From: Verrucomicrobiales bacterium | GTDB lineage: Bacteria; Verrucomicrobiota; Verrucomicrobiae; Limisphaerales; UBA9464 | Assembly (NCBI GenBank): GCA_005789375.1 | Contig: SXXZ01000038.1 | Span: 1 to 5,082 of the forward strand | Direction: 5' to 3' | DNA length: 5,082 nucleotides | Part shown: positions 1 to 5,082 of the stretch, in pieces | Layout: each line of letters starts with the position of its first letter | How positions within the stretch are numbered: the stretch's first letter is position 1 | Position numbers and translations under genes: made by a program | Notes under the pieces: generated by a model | Told to the model about the DNA's origin: nothing | Database searches by the model: none | The model's input: the letters and a program-made list of their open reading frames with translations, nothing else

Positions 1-234
1 CGCGATGGGGATGGTGGACAGCTTGACCGCGGAGTCGATCAGCCCCTTGAGGTACACCGGATGAGCGTAATCACGGGCTCCCTTGGAGATTTGCAGCATC
101 ACTGGAGCCTTCTCTTCCTCGCAGGCCTCGATAATGGCCTGGAGCAGCTCCATGTTGTTCACGTTGAAAGCACCGAGGGCGTATTTGCCCTTCAAGGCCT
201 TCGCGAACAATTCGCGCGTGTGGGTCAATGGCAT
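1..234 (-). CDS. fba: Class II fructose-bisphosphate aldolase, N-terminal 78 codons (cut by window edge)
   Basis: This is the start of a zinc-dependent class II aldolase, which cleaves fructose 1,6-bisphosphate to dihydroxyacetone phosphate and glyceraldehyde 3-phosphate (and the reverse) in cytoplasmic glycolysis and gluconeogenesis. The visible 78 residues run without a stop to the left edge. Residues 20-29 read LGAFNVNNME, the first strand and helix of the barrel typical of this family, with the conserved Asn at 24. Residues 47-57 read LQISKGARDYA, where Ser50 corresponds to the conserved phosphate-site Ser. The sequence ends at STIPIA, just before the segment that should carry the first catalytic Asp and zinc-ligand His, so those residues cannot be checked. 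The ATG at 234 gives the usual short N-terminus. No Shine-Dalgarno match is evident upstream. The gene follows the pseudopilin gene on the same strand after 119 nt and is probably transcribed separately. A tagatose-bisphosphate aldolase of the same family cannot be excluded from this fragment. Confidence 0.88.
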   Translation of the reverse strand, partial: MPLTHTRELFAKALKGKYALGAFNVNNMELLQAIIEACEEEKAPVMLQISKGARDYAHPVYLKGLIDSAVKLSTIPIA

Positions 235-255
235 AAGTCTAAATGTGTTACAGAC

Positions 256-271
256 CGGTTCGTGAGAACCG
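256..271. other. Perfect 16-nt inverted repeat upstream of the aldolase start
   Basis: CGGTTC and GAACCG form a perfect 6-bp stem around a 4-nt loop, with the inner edge 21 nt before the aldolase ATG at 234. On the minus strand it is not followed by a T-run, so it does not look like an intrinsic terminator. It could be a 5'-UTR hairpin, an operator-like dyad, or chance. The function is unknown, and the rest of the 235-353 gap shows no convincing promoter. Confidence 0.35.
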
Positions 272-353
272 AAGTGAGAGACCACACTAGGAAAGTGCGT
301 TACGGCTGGGAACTGGTTTTTTGCCTTACCGAAAACAGGTAAACAGGAGGGGG

Positions 354-1148
354 TCACCACCAGAGACCATTGATGTCCACCTTTTGGTTCACATCCGTCG
401 CGTCATAATCCTTCGGAAAGCGGAACAGAGCCACATGCCCATCACCGTAGGCCATGTTCCATCCCCGCTGACCGCGGTTGTTATGCCAGAGGCTGCGATC
501 GCGGGTTGCCCCGCTCACTCGGCCATCCCCGGAATCCCGGCTCCCATGCCAAGGCCAGTCGCCCTGAAGGATCTTGGTCGACGGAGCCAAGGCGATTTCC
601 GAATTCTTGATGGGCTTAGAGTCACCCGCCACCGTTGGCGAGGCCAGATTCCCGGTGATGTGCTTCACACCAAACCAGTCCACCGCCCACATCACGAGGT
701 AACTATTACCCCACGCCGAGTAGCACCCTTTCTTGGACTCCGCCGCCCAGTAACTGTCGCCCTTGTCAGAGGGGCAGCGAAACGCCTCCGGTGCGGGCAC
801 GTAAACATTGAGAGGACGGTTGGTCTCCCAAGCATTGCCATCATGCACAATGCTGACCTTGGCCTTGCCTGGCGCGGCCCGAAGCGGAACACCCGCGGTC
901 CCGGACCAAATCTCGCCTCCCACCGTGGCCCAGTCGCCATGGGCCGGCATGAGATCCTGATTGTCCGACGAATACATGGCATAGCCCAGATACTGTTGCT
1001 TCTGGTTGGCCACACAGCGAGTGGCGTTGGCCTTCACCTTCGCCTTGGCGAGGGCCGGCAGGAGCATTCCCGCCAGAATCGCGATGATGGCAATGACGAC
1101 CAACAGCTCGATGAGCGTGAAGGCACCGCGTGAAACGTTTGGCTTCAT
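354..1148 (-). CDS. Prepilin-type N-terminal cleavage/methylation domain protein (pseudopilin-like, DUF1559-type)
   Basis: This is a 264-residue exported protein with a type IV prepilin (class III) leader. The leader is a short basic stretch, MKPNVSRGA, followed by [20 protein letters not shown], where Phe10 would be the N-methylated first residue and Glu14 the conserved Glu+5. The residue before the cleavage point is Ala9 rather than the classic Gly, a variant common in this phylum. The hydrophobic helix spans about residues 10-31 and is followed by an amphipathic stretch ending in the family-typical C45-x2-NQKQ and a SSDN motif at 60-63. The globular part has FRCPSD at 123-128 and ends in an HNNRG...YGDGHV segment (222-239), the 'H-X9-DG' element of these proteins, here with 13 residues between His and DG. 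ATG 1148 is chosen because it gives a normal short leader. The frame stays open upstream only to a TTG at 1373. Members are numerous paralogues in Verrucomicrobia and Planctomycetes. Their role is uncertain, either a minor pseudopilin or a surface-exposed protein assembled by a type II secretion or pilus-like machine. No assembly genes are nearby. Confidence 0.9.
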   Translation of the reverse strand: MKPNVSRGAFTLIELLVVIAIIAILAGMLLPALAKAKVKANATRCVANQKQQYLGYAMYSSDNQDLMPAHGDWATVGGEIWSGTAGVPLRAAPGKAKVSIVHDGNAWETNRPLNVYVPAPEAFRCPSDKGDSYWAAESKKGCYSAWGNSYLVMWAVDWFGVKHITGNLASPTVAGDSKPIKNSEIALAPSTKILQGDWPWHGSRDSGDGRVSGATRDRSLWHNNRGQRGWNMAYGDGHVALFRFPKDYDATDVNQKVDINGLWW

Positions 1149-1160
1149 GAGCAATAGAAA

Positions 1161-1165
1161 CTCCC
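1161..1165 (-). promoter_or_regulatory. Probable ribosome-binding site of the prepilin-like gene
   Basis: GGGAG on the minus strand lies 12 nt before the ATG at 1148. The spacing is somewhat longer than optimal. It still supports this ATG over the upstream TTG at 1373, which would also give an unusable 75-residue extension before the prepilin leader. Confidence 0.45.
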
Positions 1166-1307
1166 TACACCACCCACCCAAAGCACGCCAGAGACGGTTT
1201 GATCCGCATACACCTTTCGACGTCACCCTATTAAACGATCCCGAGACCAGCGCCAGCACGACCACGTGTCTTAAGCGGCAGCGGAGCCACCGCTCAGCAA
1301 CCCATCC

Positions 1308-1351
1308 AAAAAAACACAAACACCCACTCCCCTCTTTCACGTCACGGAGAG
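1308..1351 (-). terminator. Weak terminator-like hairpin and T-run after the DUF1501 gene
   Basis: On the minus strand CTCTCC (1351-1346) can pair with GGGGAG (1332-1327) in a 6-bp stem containing one G-U pair, around a 13-nt loop. Seven T residues (1314-1308) follow after a 12-nt GT-rich spacer. The stem is short, the loop long and the spacer too wide for a standard intrinsic terminator. The location, 19 nt past the DUF1501 stop codon, is the main argument in its favour. Confidence 0.22.
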
Positions 1352-1369
1352 AAACCTCATCCACAGACC

Positions 1370-2824
1370 TCAAGTGATGAGCTTGTTAACCACATCCCCG
1401 AACACATCGGTCAGGCGGAAATCGCGCCCTTGGAAACGGTGAGTCAGCTTCTGATGATCGAAGCCCAAGAGGCGCAGAACCGTGGCATGCAAGTCATGGA
1501 CATGAACCTTGTCCACCGCCGCATTGAAGCCGAAATCGTCCGACTCACCCAACGTCATGCCCGGACGAATCCCCCCGCCGGCCAACCACATCGAGAAACA
1601 ATTGGGATGATGATCGCGACCATCATCACCGCCTTGCACCATCGGCGTCCGACCAAACTCGCCGCCCCAAATCACAAGAGTGTCTTCGAGCAGACCGCGC
1701 GCCTTGAGGTCTTGAATTAGAGCCGCATTCGCCCGATCCGTATCCATGCAGTTGCGCTTCAGATCGCCTGACAAATTTCCATGCTGATCCCAGGCCTCGT
1801 GGAAAATCTGAACAAACCGCGTACCCCGTTCGACCAGACGGCGAGCCAGAAGACAAGCTGTGGCATAGGTCGTCTTGCCAGGTGTGGCCCCATAGAGATC
1901 TAAGATGTGCTGAGGTTCCTGACGGATATCCATCAACTCCGGAGCACTCGACTGCATCTGGTAGGCCATCTCAAAAGAATTGATGCGCGTGGCAATCTCC
2001 GGATCGCCCACCCGACCCAGACGCTGGCGGTTGAGTTCTTGGATAGCATCCAACGTCTGCCGCTGAGACGTGCTGTCCACGCCCTTGGGATTAGAGAGGT
2101 ACAGAACTGGATCACCGCCGCTACGGAAAAGAACCCCATTGTAGACGCTCGGCAAAAAACCTGCCCCCCAGTTGGAAGCCCCTCCACTCGTCCCCTTGCT
2201 GCCGGTCGAAAACACCACGTAAGCCGGAAGATTACTGCTCTCGCTGCCCAGACCGTAAGTCGTCCAGGCCCCCAAGCTGGGGCGACCGAACTGCTGGGAA
2301 CCCGTATTCATGAAGATCTGCGCCGGGGCATGATTGAAAGCATCCGTGTGCATCGATCTCACGATGGCGATATCATCGGCCACCTTGGCCAAATGAGGCA
2401 TGAGCTCGGAAATCTCCTGACCCGACTGGCCGTGTCGAGCAAAGCGGAACTTGGGTCCCAGCAGTTTGGCGTCCGGACTAATGAAGGCCGACCGATACCC
2501 CTTGAGCAATTCGGCCGGGGGCAGCTTTCCGTTCCACTTCGCCAACTCGGGCTTGTGGTCGAAGAGCTCCAGATGGCTTGGGGCCCCGGCCTGAAACAAA
2601 TAAATCACTCGTTTCGCCTTGGCCGGAAAGGCCGCCGGCTTCGCCGCCAGCGGTTGAGCGCCGGCGATCCCCGGACTCACCGAAGCCGCCCGCGCCGAAT
2701 CACCTAGGAGCGCATGTAAGGCCGCCATGCCCAAACCGACACCGCAATCCCGGAAGAACCACCGCCGGGTGAGGTGCGCCTGATGCTGGACCAACGCCTG
2801 CTGAAGGATGGAATTGGGGGTCAT
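1370..2824 (-). CDS. DUF1501 domain-containing protein
   Basis: This is a complete 484-residue member of DUF1501, a family related to the alkaline phosphatase/sulfatase superfamily, with no established substrate. The N-terminus has a twin-arginine-like signal: TRRWFF at residues 19-24, then a hydrophobic stretch (about 28-41) and an ARAA segment that could be a cleavage site. This suggests folded export to the periplasm. Family landmarks follow in order: [15 protein letters not shown] near residue 70, [12 protein letters not shown] in the first half, AWDQHGN at 344-350, [14 protein letters not shown] at 381-394, GRDHHP at 402-407 and [12 protein letters not shown] at 443-454. The Asp and His residues in these segments are plausible metal ligands by analogy with the superfamily. 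Length and motifs are normal and nothing is truncated. ATG 2824 is chosen over the in-frame GTG at 2833 because an AAGGAG site lies 8 nt upstream of the ATG and overlaps the GTG. It lies 5 nt after the stop of the DUF1549/DUF1553 gene, so the two are almost certainly cotranscribed and coupled. This pairing is typical of Planctomycetes and Verrucomicrobia. Confidence 0.95.
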   Translation of the reverse strand: MTPNSILQQALVQHQAHLTRRWFFRDCGVGLGMAALHALLGDSARAASVSPGIAGAQPLAAKPAAFPAKAKRVIYLFQAGAPSHLELFDHKPELAKWNGKLPPAELLKGYRSAFISPDAKLLGPKFRFARHGQSGQEISELMPHLAKVADDIAIVRSMHTDAFNHAPAQIFMNTGSQQFGRPSLGAWTTYGLGSESSNLPAYVVFSTGSKGTSGGASNWGAGFLPSVYNGVLFRSGGDPVLYLSNPKGVDSTSQRQTLDAIQELNRQRLGRVGDPEIATRINSFEMAYQMQSSAPELMDIRQEPQHILDLYGATPGKTTYATACLLARRLVERGTRFVQIFHEAWDQHGNLSGDLKRNCMDTDRANAALIQDLKARGLLEDTLVIWGGEFGRTPMVQGGDDGRDHHPNCFSMWLAGGGIRPGMTLGESDDFGFNAAVDKVHVHDLHATVLRLLGFDHQKLTHRFQGRDFRLTDVFGDVVNKLIT

Positions 2825-2829
2825 AAGAT

Positions 2830-5082
2830 TCACTCCTTGGTGATTGTTTCGTCGAGATTCAAGAGGGCCCGAGCCACAGCAGTGTGCGCAGCCAAGGTCG
2901 CCGGCGTGACACCCGAGGGAAGCCCTGTCACCGGTTCGGACTTGCCCACAGCCATTTCAGCCGCGTTCAACCAACCCTCAGCTATCCGCGCCCGCTGCTG
3001 ATTTAGAAGACGTCGAAGAGCCTTCAACTCCTCCGGCTGCGGCAATCGGCTCAACACCTGTCGGAACGCGAAGGTAATCCTCTGGTCATCCGTCTTGCCG
3101 CCCTCATTCACCGACTTCCGGGCCAGAGCCTGGGCTGCCTCAACAAACTGCGGTTCATTGAGCGAAGTGAGCGCCTGCAACGGTGTATTGGAGCGAAGTC
3201 GACGCACGCAGGACGCATCTCCATTGGGCGCGTCGAACGCCTGCAGCACCGGATAAGGAATACTGCGGAAGCGGAAGGTGTAGAGCGAACGCCGATAGCG
3301 GTCTGGACCGGTTTCCACCCGCCAAGTTTTGGGTCCATAGCTCGCCGGAGGCTGGAACAGAAACTCCGGAGCCGGAGGATAAACCGCCCGCCCACCGAGG
3401 GTGGGATTCATCAAGCCGGACACCGACAGAGCAATGTCCCGAACGATCTCACCCTCAACACGAAACCGCGGGCCTCGCGCCAACAACCGATTGTTGGGAT
3501 CTCGCTCCAGCAAGACCGGACTCACACGACTGGATTGGCGGTACGCCGCCGAGCTCACAATGAGCCGGTGCAAGTGCTTGACGGACCAAGCAGCCACTCC
3601 GGGTTGCGAGGGCTGCATGAACTCGACCGCCAACCAATCGAGCAATTCCCGATTAGAAGCAGGGGGCGACTGCATCCCGAGGTCTTCAACGCTCTCCACC
3701 AGTCCGACCCCAAAATACTGCTGCCAGAGGCGATTGACGGCCACGCGTGCGGTCGTGGGCGAGCGGGGGTCCACCAACCAACGAGCGAGTGTGAGGCGGG
3801 AATCATCGGCACCGGCGGGCAACGAATGCAGGAATGCTGGCGTCCCATGAGTGACTTCGCGATCCGGCTTCAGCCAGTCCCCGCGCCGGAGCAGTCGGGT
3901 GGTCATGCGGCTTTCTCCCGGCCCCTGCCCTTGTCGCGCCGCGAACACTAGCGCCGGAGCCCCCTCCGGCCATTGCTTCCACAGTGCCTCGATCCGTGTG
4001 TTTACCTCGGCAAAGTTTGTCTGAGTGGTCCGCCAATAAGAGAACACCGCACCATTCTGAGCTGGAGACCGCCCCTCCGCCGGGGTCTTCATCACGATCT
4101 CGCGCACGGCTGCCGGCAGTGGATCCGCCACGGCGTTGGTGGCCGACGAAACCGAAAGACGGAACCGCCCTAAGTTGTGGGTCTGCAAATCATCCGAGTT
4201 CCATCCACCGTGTTCCTGGTGGAGCTCAAACTCGAGAATCGCCCCCTTTGGAAAAGAAACCGGCTTTTCGGCCACAAAAACCGCCTTGCGAGATTGGTTG
4301 CGTCGCCCCGGTCCCGCATCGATGCCCCAGGCCGTCTCTTTCTTGCCGTCGATAGCATGAGACACCGGACCGTAGGTGCGCTTTTTATCGGAGCGGTCGT
4401 CGAATTCTGCCTCCAAAGGTTTCTGCTCATTCGCAAAGTCGGCGGTCGCCTGAATAAACTTCACGGAGACCTTGTTGGTCGGATTTTCTGGATCCGTGGC
4501 GGTGACCTTGAACTCGCTGAGCGCGGCCATGCCGCGGATGGACCGTCCGGGCCCTTGGCAGGGCAAATTGGGATCGGTCAATTGCTCGAGACGGAACGCC
4601 GAAATGGAGGTGAGCCCATTCGTTCCCCGGAAGTGGGGTGCCCACTGAGTGGGGGCATAGCTGGCAGCACGAATCGACCCGTCTTCATATTGATAGAACC
4701 TCTCCCCTCGTTCTCCGACATGCTCGCAATGAACGACCGTCCACTCCGGCTGGTCGCCCCGCACCGAAGCCTCCCAAGCGGCCATGCGAACCTGCCAGTC
4801 GGCCGTGGTGTGACGAAGAATCTCCTCCTGTTCCCGGATCTGCCGCGCCAACTGATCACGCTGGAGTTGTTGCGAAGGGCTGTAGGCCACGACGGACGAT
4901 TCGTGATCGTTGTTCAGGAAGGCGAAGAAGCGGTAGTACTCCTCCTGCGAAATGGGATCGTATTTGTGGTCATGGCATTGGGCGCACTGGATGGTAATGC
5001 CGAGCACCGCCTTGCCGATGCAGTCCATTCGATCAATGAGACCATCGATGCGAAACTGCTCGGGATCTGCCCCGCCCTCTTC
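2830..5082 (-). CDS. DUF1549 and DUF1553 (PSCyt2/PSD1) domain protein, 5' end outside the window
   Basis: The visible part is the C-terminal 750 residues. The frame is open to the right edge, so the internal ATG at 5028 is not the start. Family members often reach about 1,000 residues, with a signal peptide and sometimes a cytochrome-c-like PSCyt1 domain in the part not seen. Visible residues 1-58 are the end of DUF1549, including the hallmark [15 protein letters not shown], whose CxxCH (33-37) resembles a haem c site. Residues about 70-100 are a charged, probably coiled-coil linker. Residues about 110-315 form a beta-rich insert with FRLEQL, GPGR, SEFKV, AIDGK and GRFRLSVSS motifs, resembling discoidin-like or carbohydrate-binding modules. 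DUF1553 follows from about residue 428, with [70 protein letters not shown] and the terminal [14 protein letters not shown]. The function is unproven. An envelope role in breakdown of complex carbon is inferred from context in related genomes. It is the first gene of the coupled pair with DUF1501. Confidence 0.95.
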   Translation of the reverse strand, partial: EEGGADPEQFRIDGLIDRMDCIGKAVLGITIQCAQCHDHKYDPISQEEYYRFFAFLNNDHESSVVAYSPSQQLQRDQLARQIREQEEILRHTTADWQVRMAAWEASVRGDQPEWTVVHCEHVGERGERFYQYEDGSIRAASYAPTQWAPHFRGTNGLTSISAFRLEQLTDPNLPCQGPGRSIRGMAALSEFKVTATDPENPTNKVSVKFIQATADFANEQKPLEAEFDDRSDKKRTYGPVSHAIDGKKETAWGIDAGPGRRNQSRKAVFVAEKPVSFPKGAILEFELHQEHGGWNSDDLQTHNLGRFRLSVSSATNAVADPLPAAVREIVMKTPAEGRSPAQNGAVFSYWRTTQTNFAEVNTRIEALWKQWPEGAPALVFAARQGQGPGESRMTTRLLRRGDWLKPDREVTHGTPAFLHSLPAGADDSRLTLARWLVDPRSPTTARVAVNRLWQQYFGVGLVESVEDLGMQSPPASNRELLDWLAVEFMQPSQPGVAAWSVKHLHRLIVSSAAYRQSSRVSPVLLERDPNNRLLARGPRFRVEGEIVRDIALSVSGLMNPTLGGRAVYPPAPEFLFQPPASYGPKTWRVETGPDRYRRSLYTFRFRSIPYPVLQAFDAPNGDASCVRRLRSNTPLQALTSLNEPQFVEAAQALARKSVNEGGKTDDQRITFAFRQVLSRLPQPEELKALRRLLNQQRARIAEGWLNAAEMAVGKSEPVTGLPSGVTPATLAAHTAVARALLNLDETITKE
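2833..2838 (-). promoter_or_regulatory. Ribosome-binding site of the DUF1501 gene, inside the upstream coding region
   Basis: AAGGAG on the minus strand is the Lys-Glu codon pair that ends the upstream DUF1549/DUF1553 protein, immediately before its TGA stop (2832-2830). It sits 8 nt before the ATG at 2824. It decides the start codon and implies translational coupling between the two genes. Confidence 0.85.

Larger units (their letters stand above)
1149..1369 (-). other. Intergenic region between the DUF1501 gene and the prepilin-like gene
   Basis: This 221-nt stretch has no supported gene. Read on the minus strand it contains, in order: a weak stem (1346-1351 with 1327-1332), a seven-T run (1314-1308), a short hairpin of AGCGG and CCGCT arms around a 5-nt loop (1280-1294), a TTTAAT hexamer (1235-1230) and the GGGAG ribosome-binding site. 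The TTTAAT matches a sigma-70 -10 box at five of six positions and lies about 80 nt before the start codon, but no good -35 hexamer lies 16-18 nt upstream. The region probably holds the end of the DUF1549/DUF1501 transcript and the promoter of the pseudopilin gene, but neither element is certain. Confidence 0.5.

Noticed and set aside
326..342. Small hairpin (TTACC and GGTAA arms, 7-nt loop) just past the prepilin-like stop codon, considered as a terminator
   Set aside because: The stem is only 5 bp, and in the direction of transcription it is followed by A residues, not a T-run.
321..1133. A 270-codon open frame on the plus strand
   Set aside because: It is antisense to the prepilin-like gene, is rich in Arg, His and Pro, and has no recognisable motif. 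The minus-strand frame has unmistakable family motifs.
1230..1235. TTTAAT as a -10 promoter box for the prepilin-like gene
   Set aside because: It is a good -10 match alone, but no acceptable -35 hexamer lies at 16-18 nt. It is mentioned only within the intergenic entry.
1149..1373. Extension of the prepilin-like protein to a TTG start at 1373
   Set aside because: It would put 75 residues ahead of a class III leader, which must be short and basic for prepilin peptidase. The TTG also overlaps the DUF1501 stop codon and has no supporting ribosome-binding site.
1907..2707. A 266-codon open frame on the plus strand
   Set aside because: It is antisense to the DUF1501 gene, and its composition is typical of a shadow frame in GC-rich DNA.
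2825..2833. GTG start at 2833 for the DUF1501 protein
   Set aside because: It overlaps the AAGGAG ribosome-binding site that is ideally spaced for the ATG at 2824.
5026..5028. ATG at 5028 as the start of the DUF1549/DUF1553 protein
   Set aside because: The frame stays open to the window edge, and the residues before it ([13 protein letters not shown]) belong to the conserved DUF1549 motif, so the gene begins outside the window.

Overview
The window looks like chromosomal DNA from a Verrucomicrobia–Planctomycetes-type bacterium, most likely a verrucomicrobium. This rests on three things. A large DUF1549/DUF1553 protein (the PSCyt2/PSD1 'planctomycete cytochrome' type) is paired with a DUF1501 protein. 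A pseudopilin-like protein carries the [20 protein letters not shown] start that is massively multiplied in Verrucomicrobia. The base composition is moderately GC-rich. No tool was run, so the taxonomic call is inference from recognised protein families.

All four supported genes lie on the minus strand, so transcription runs from right to left. (1) Positions 5082 to 2830 hold the last 750 residues of a DUF1549/DUF1553 protein whose N-terminus is outside the window. (2) Positions 2824 to 1370 hold a complete DUF1501 protein. Its start codon lies 5 nt after the preceding stop, and its strong ribosome-binding site sits inside the end of the upstream gene. These two form a tightly coupled operon. 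(3) After a 221-nt gap, positions 1148 to 354 encode a complete 264-residue secreted prepilin-like protein. (4) After a 119-nt gap, positions 234 to 1 hold the first 78 codons of a class II fructose-bisphosphate aldolase, cut by the left edge of the window.

The DUF1549/DUF1553–DUF1501 pair is a recurrent module in Planctomycetes and Verrucomicrobia, present in many copies per genome. It is commonly linked by context to envelope or periplasmic handling of complex carbon, but its biochemical role is not established. The DUF1501 protein has a twin-arginine type N-terminus and the prepilin-like protein has a type IV prepilin leader, so these products probably act outside the cytoplasm. The aldolase is a cytoplasmic glycolysis/gluconeogenesis enzyme and is probably a separate unit that happens to be adjacent.

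No tRNA, rRNA, CRISPR array, insertion sequence or phage feature was seen. The long plus-strand open frames are antisense shadows of these genes. I did not find a convincing undescribed system. The points most worth a second look are the sugar-binding-like insert inside the DUF1549/DUF1553 protein, the lengthened H...DG motif of the pseudopilin, and a perfect 16-nt inverted repeat just upstream of the aldolase start.
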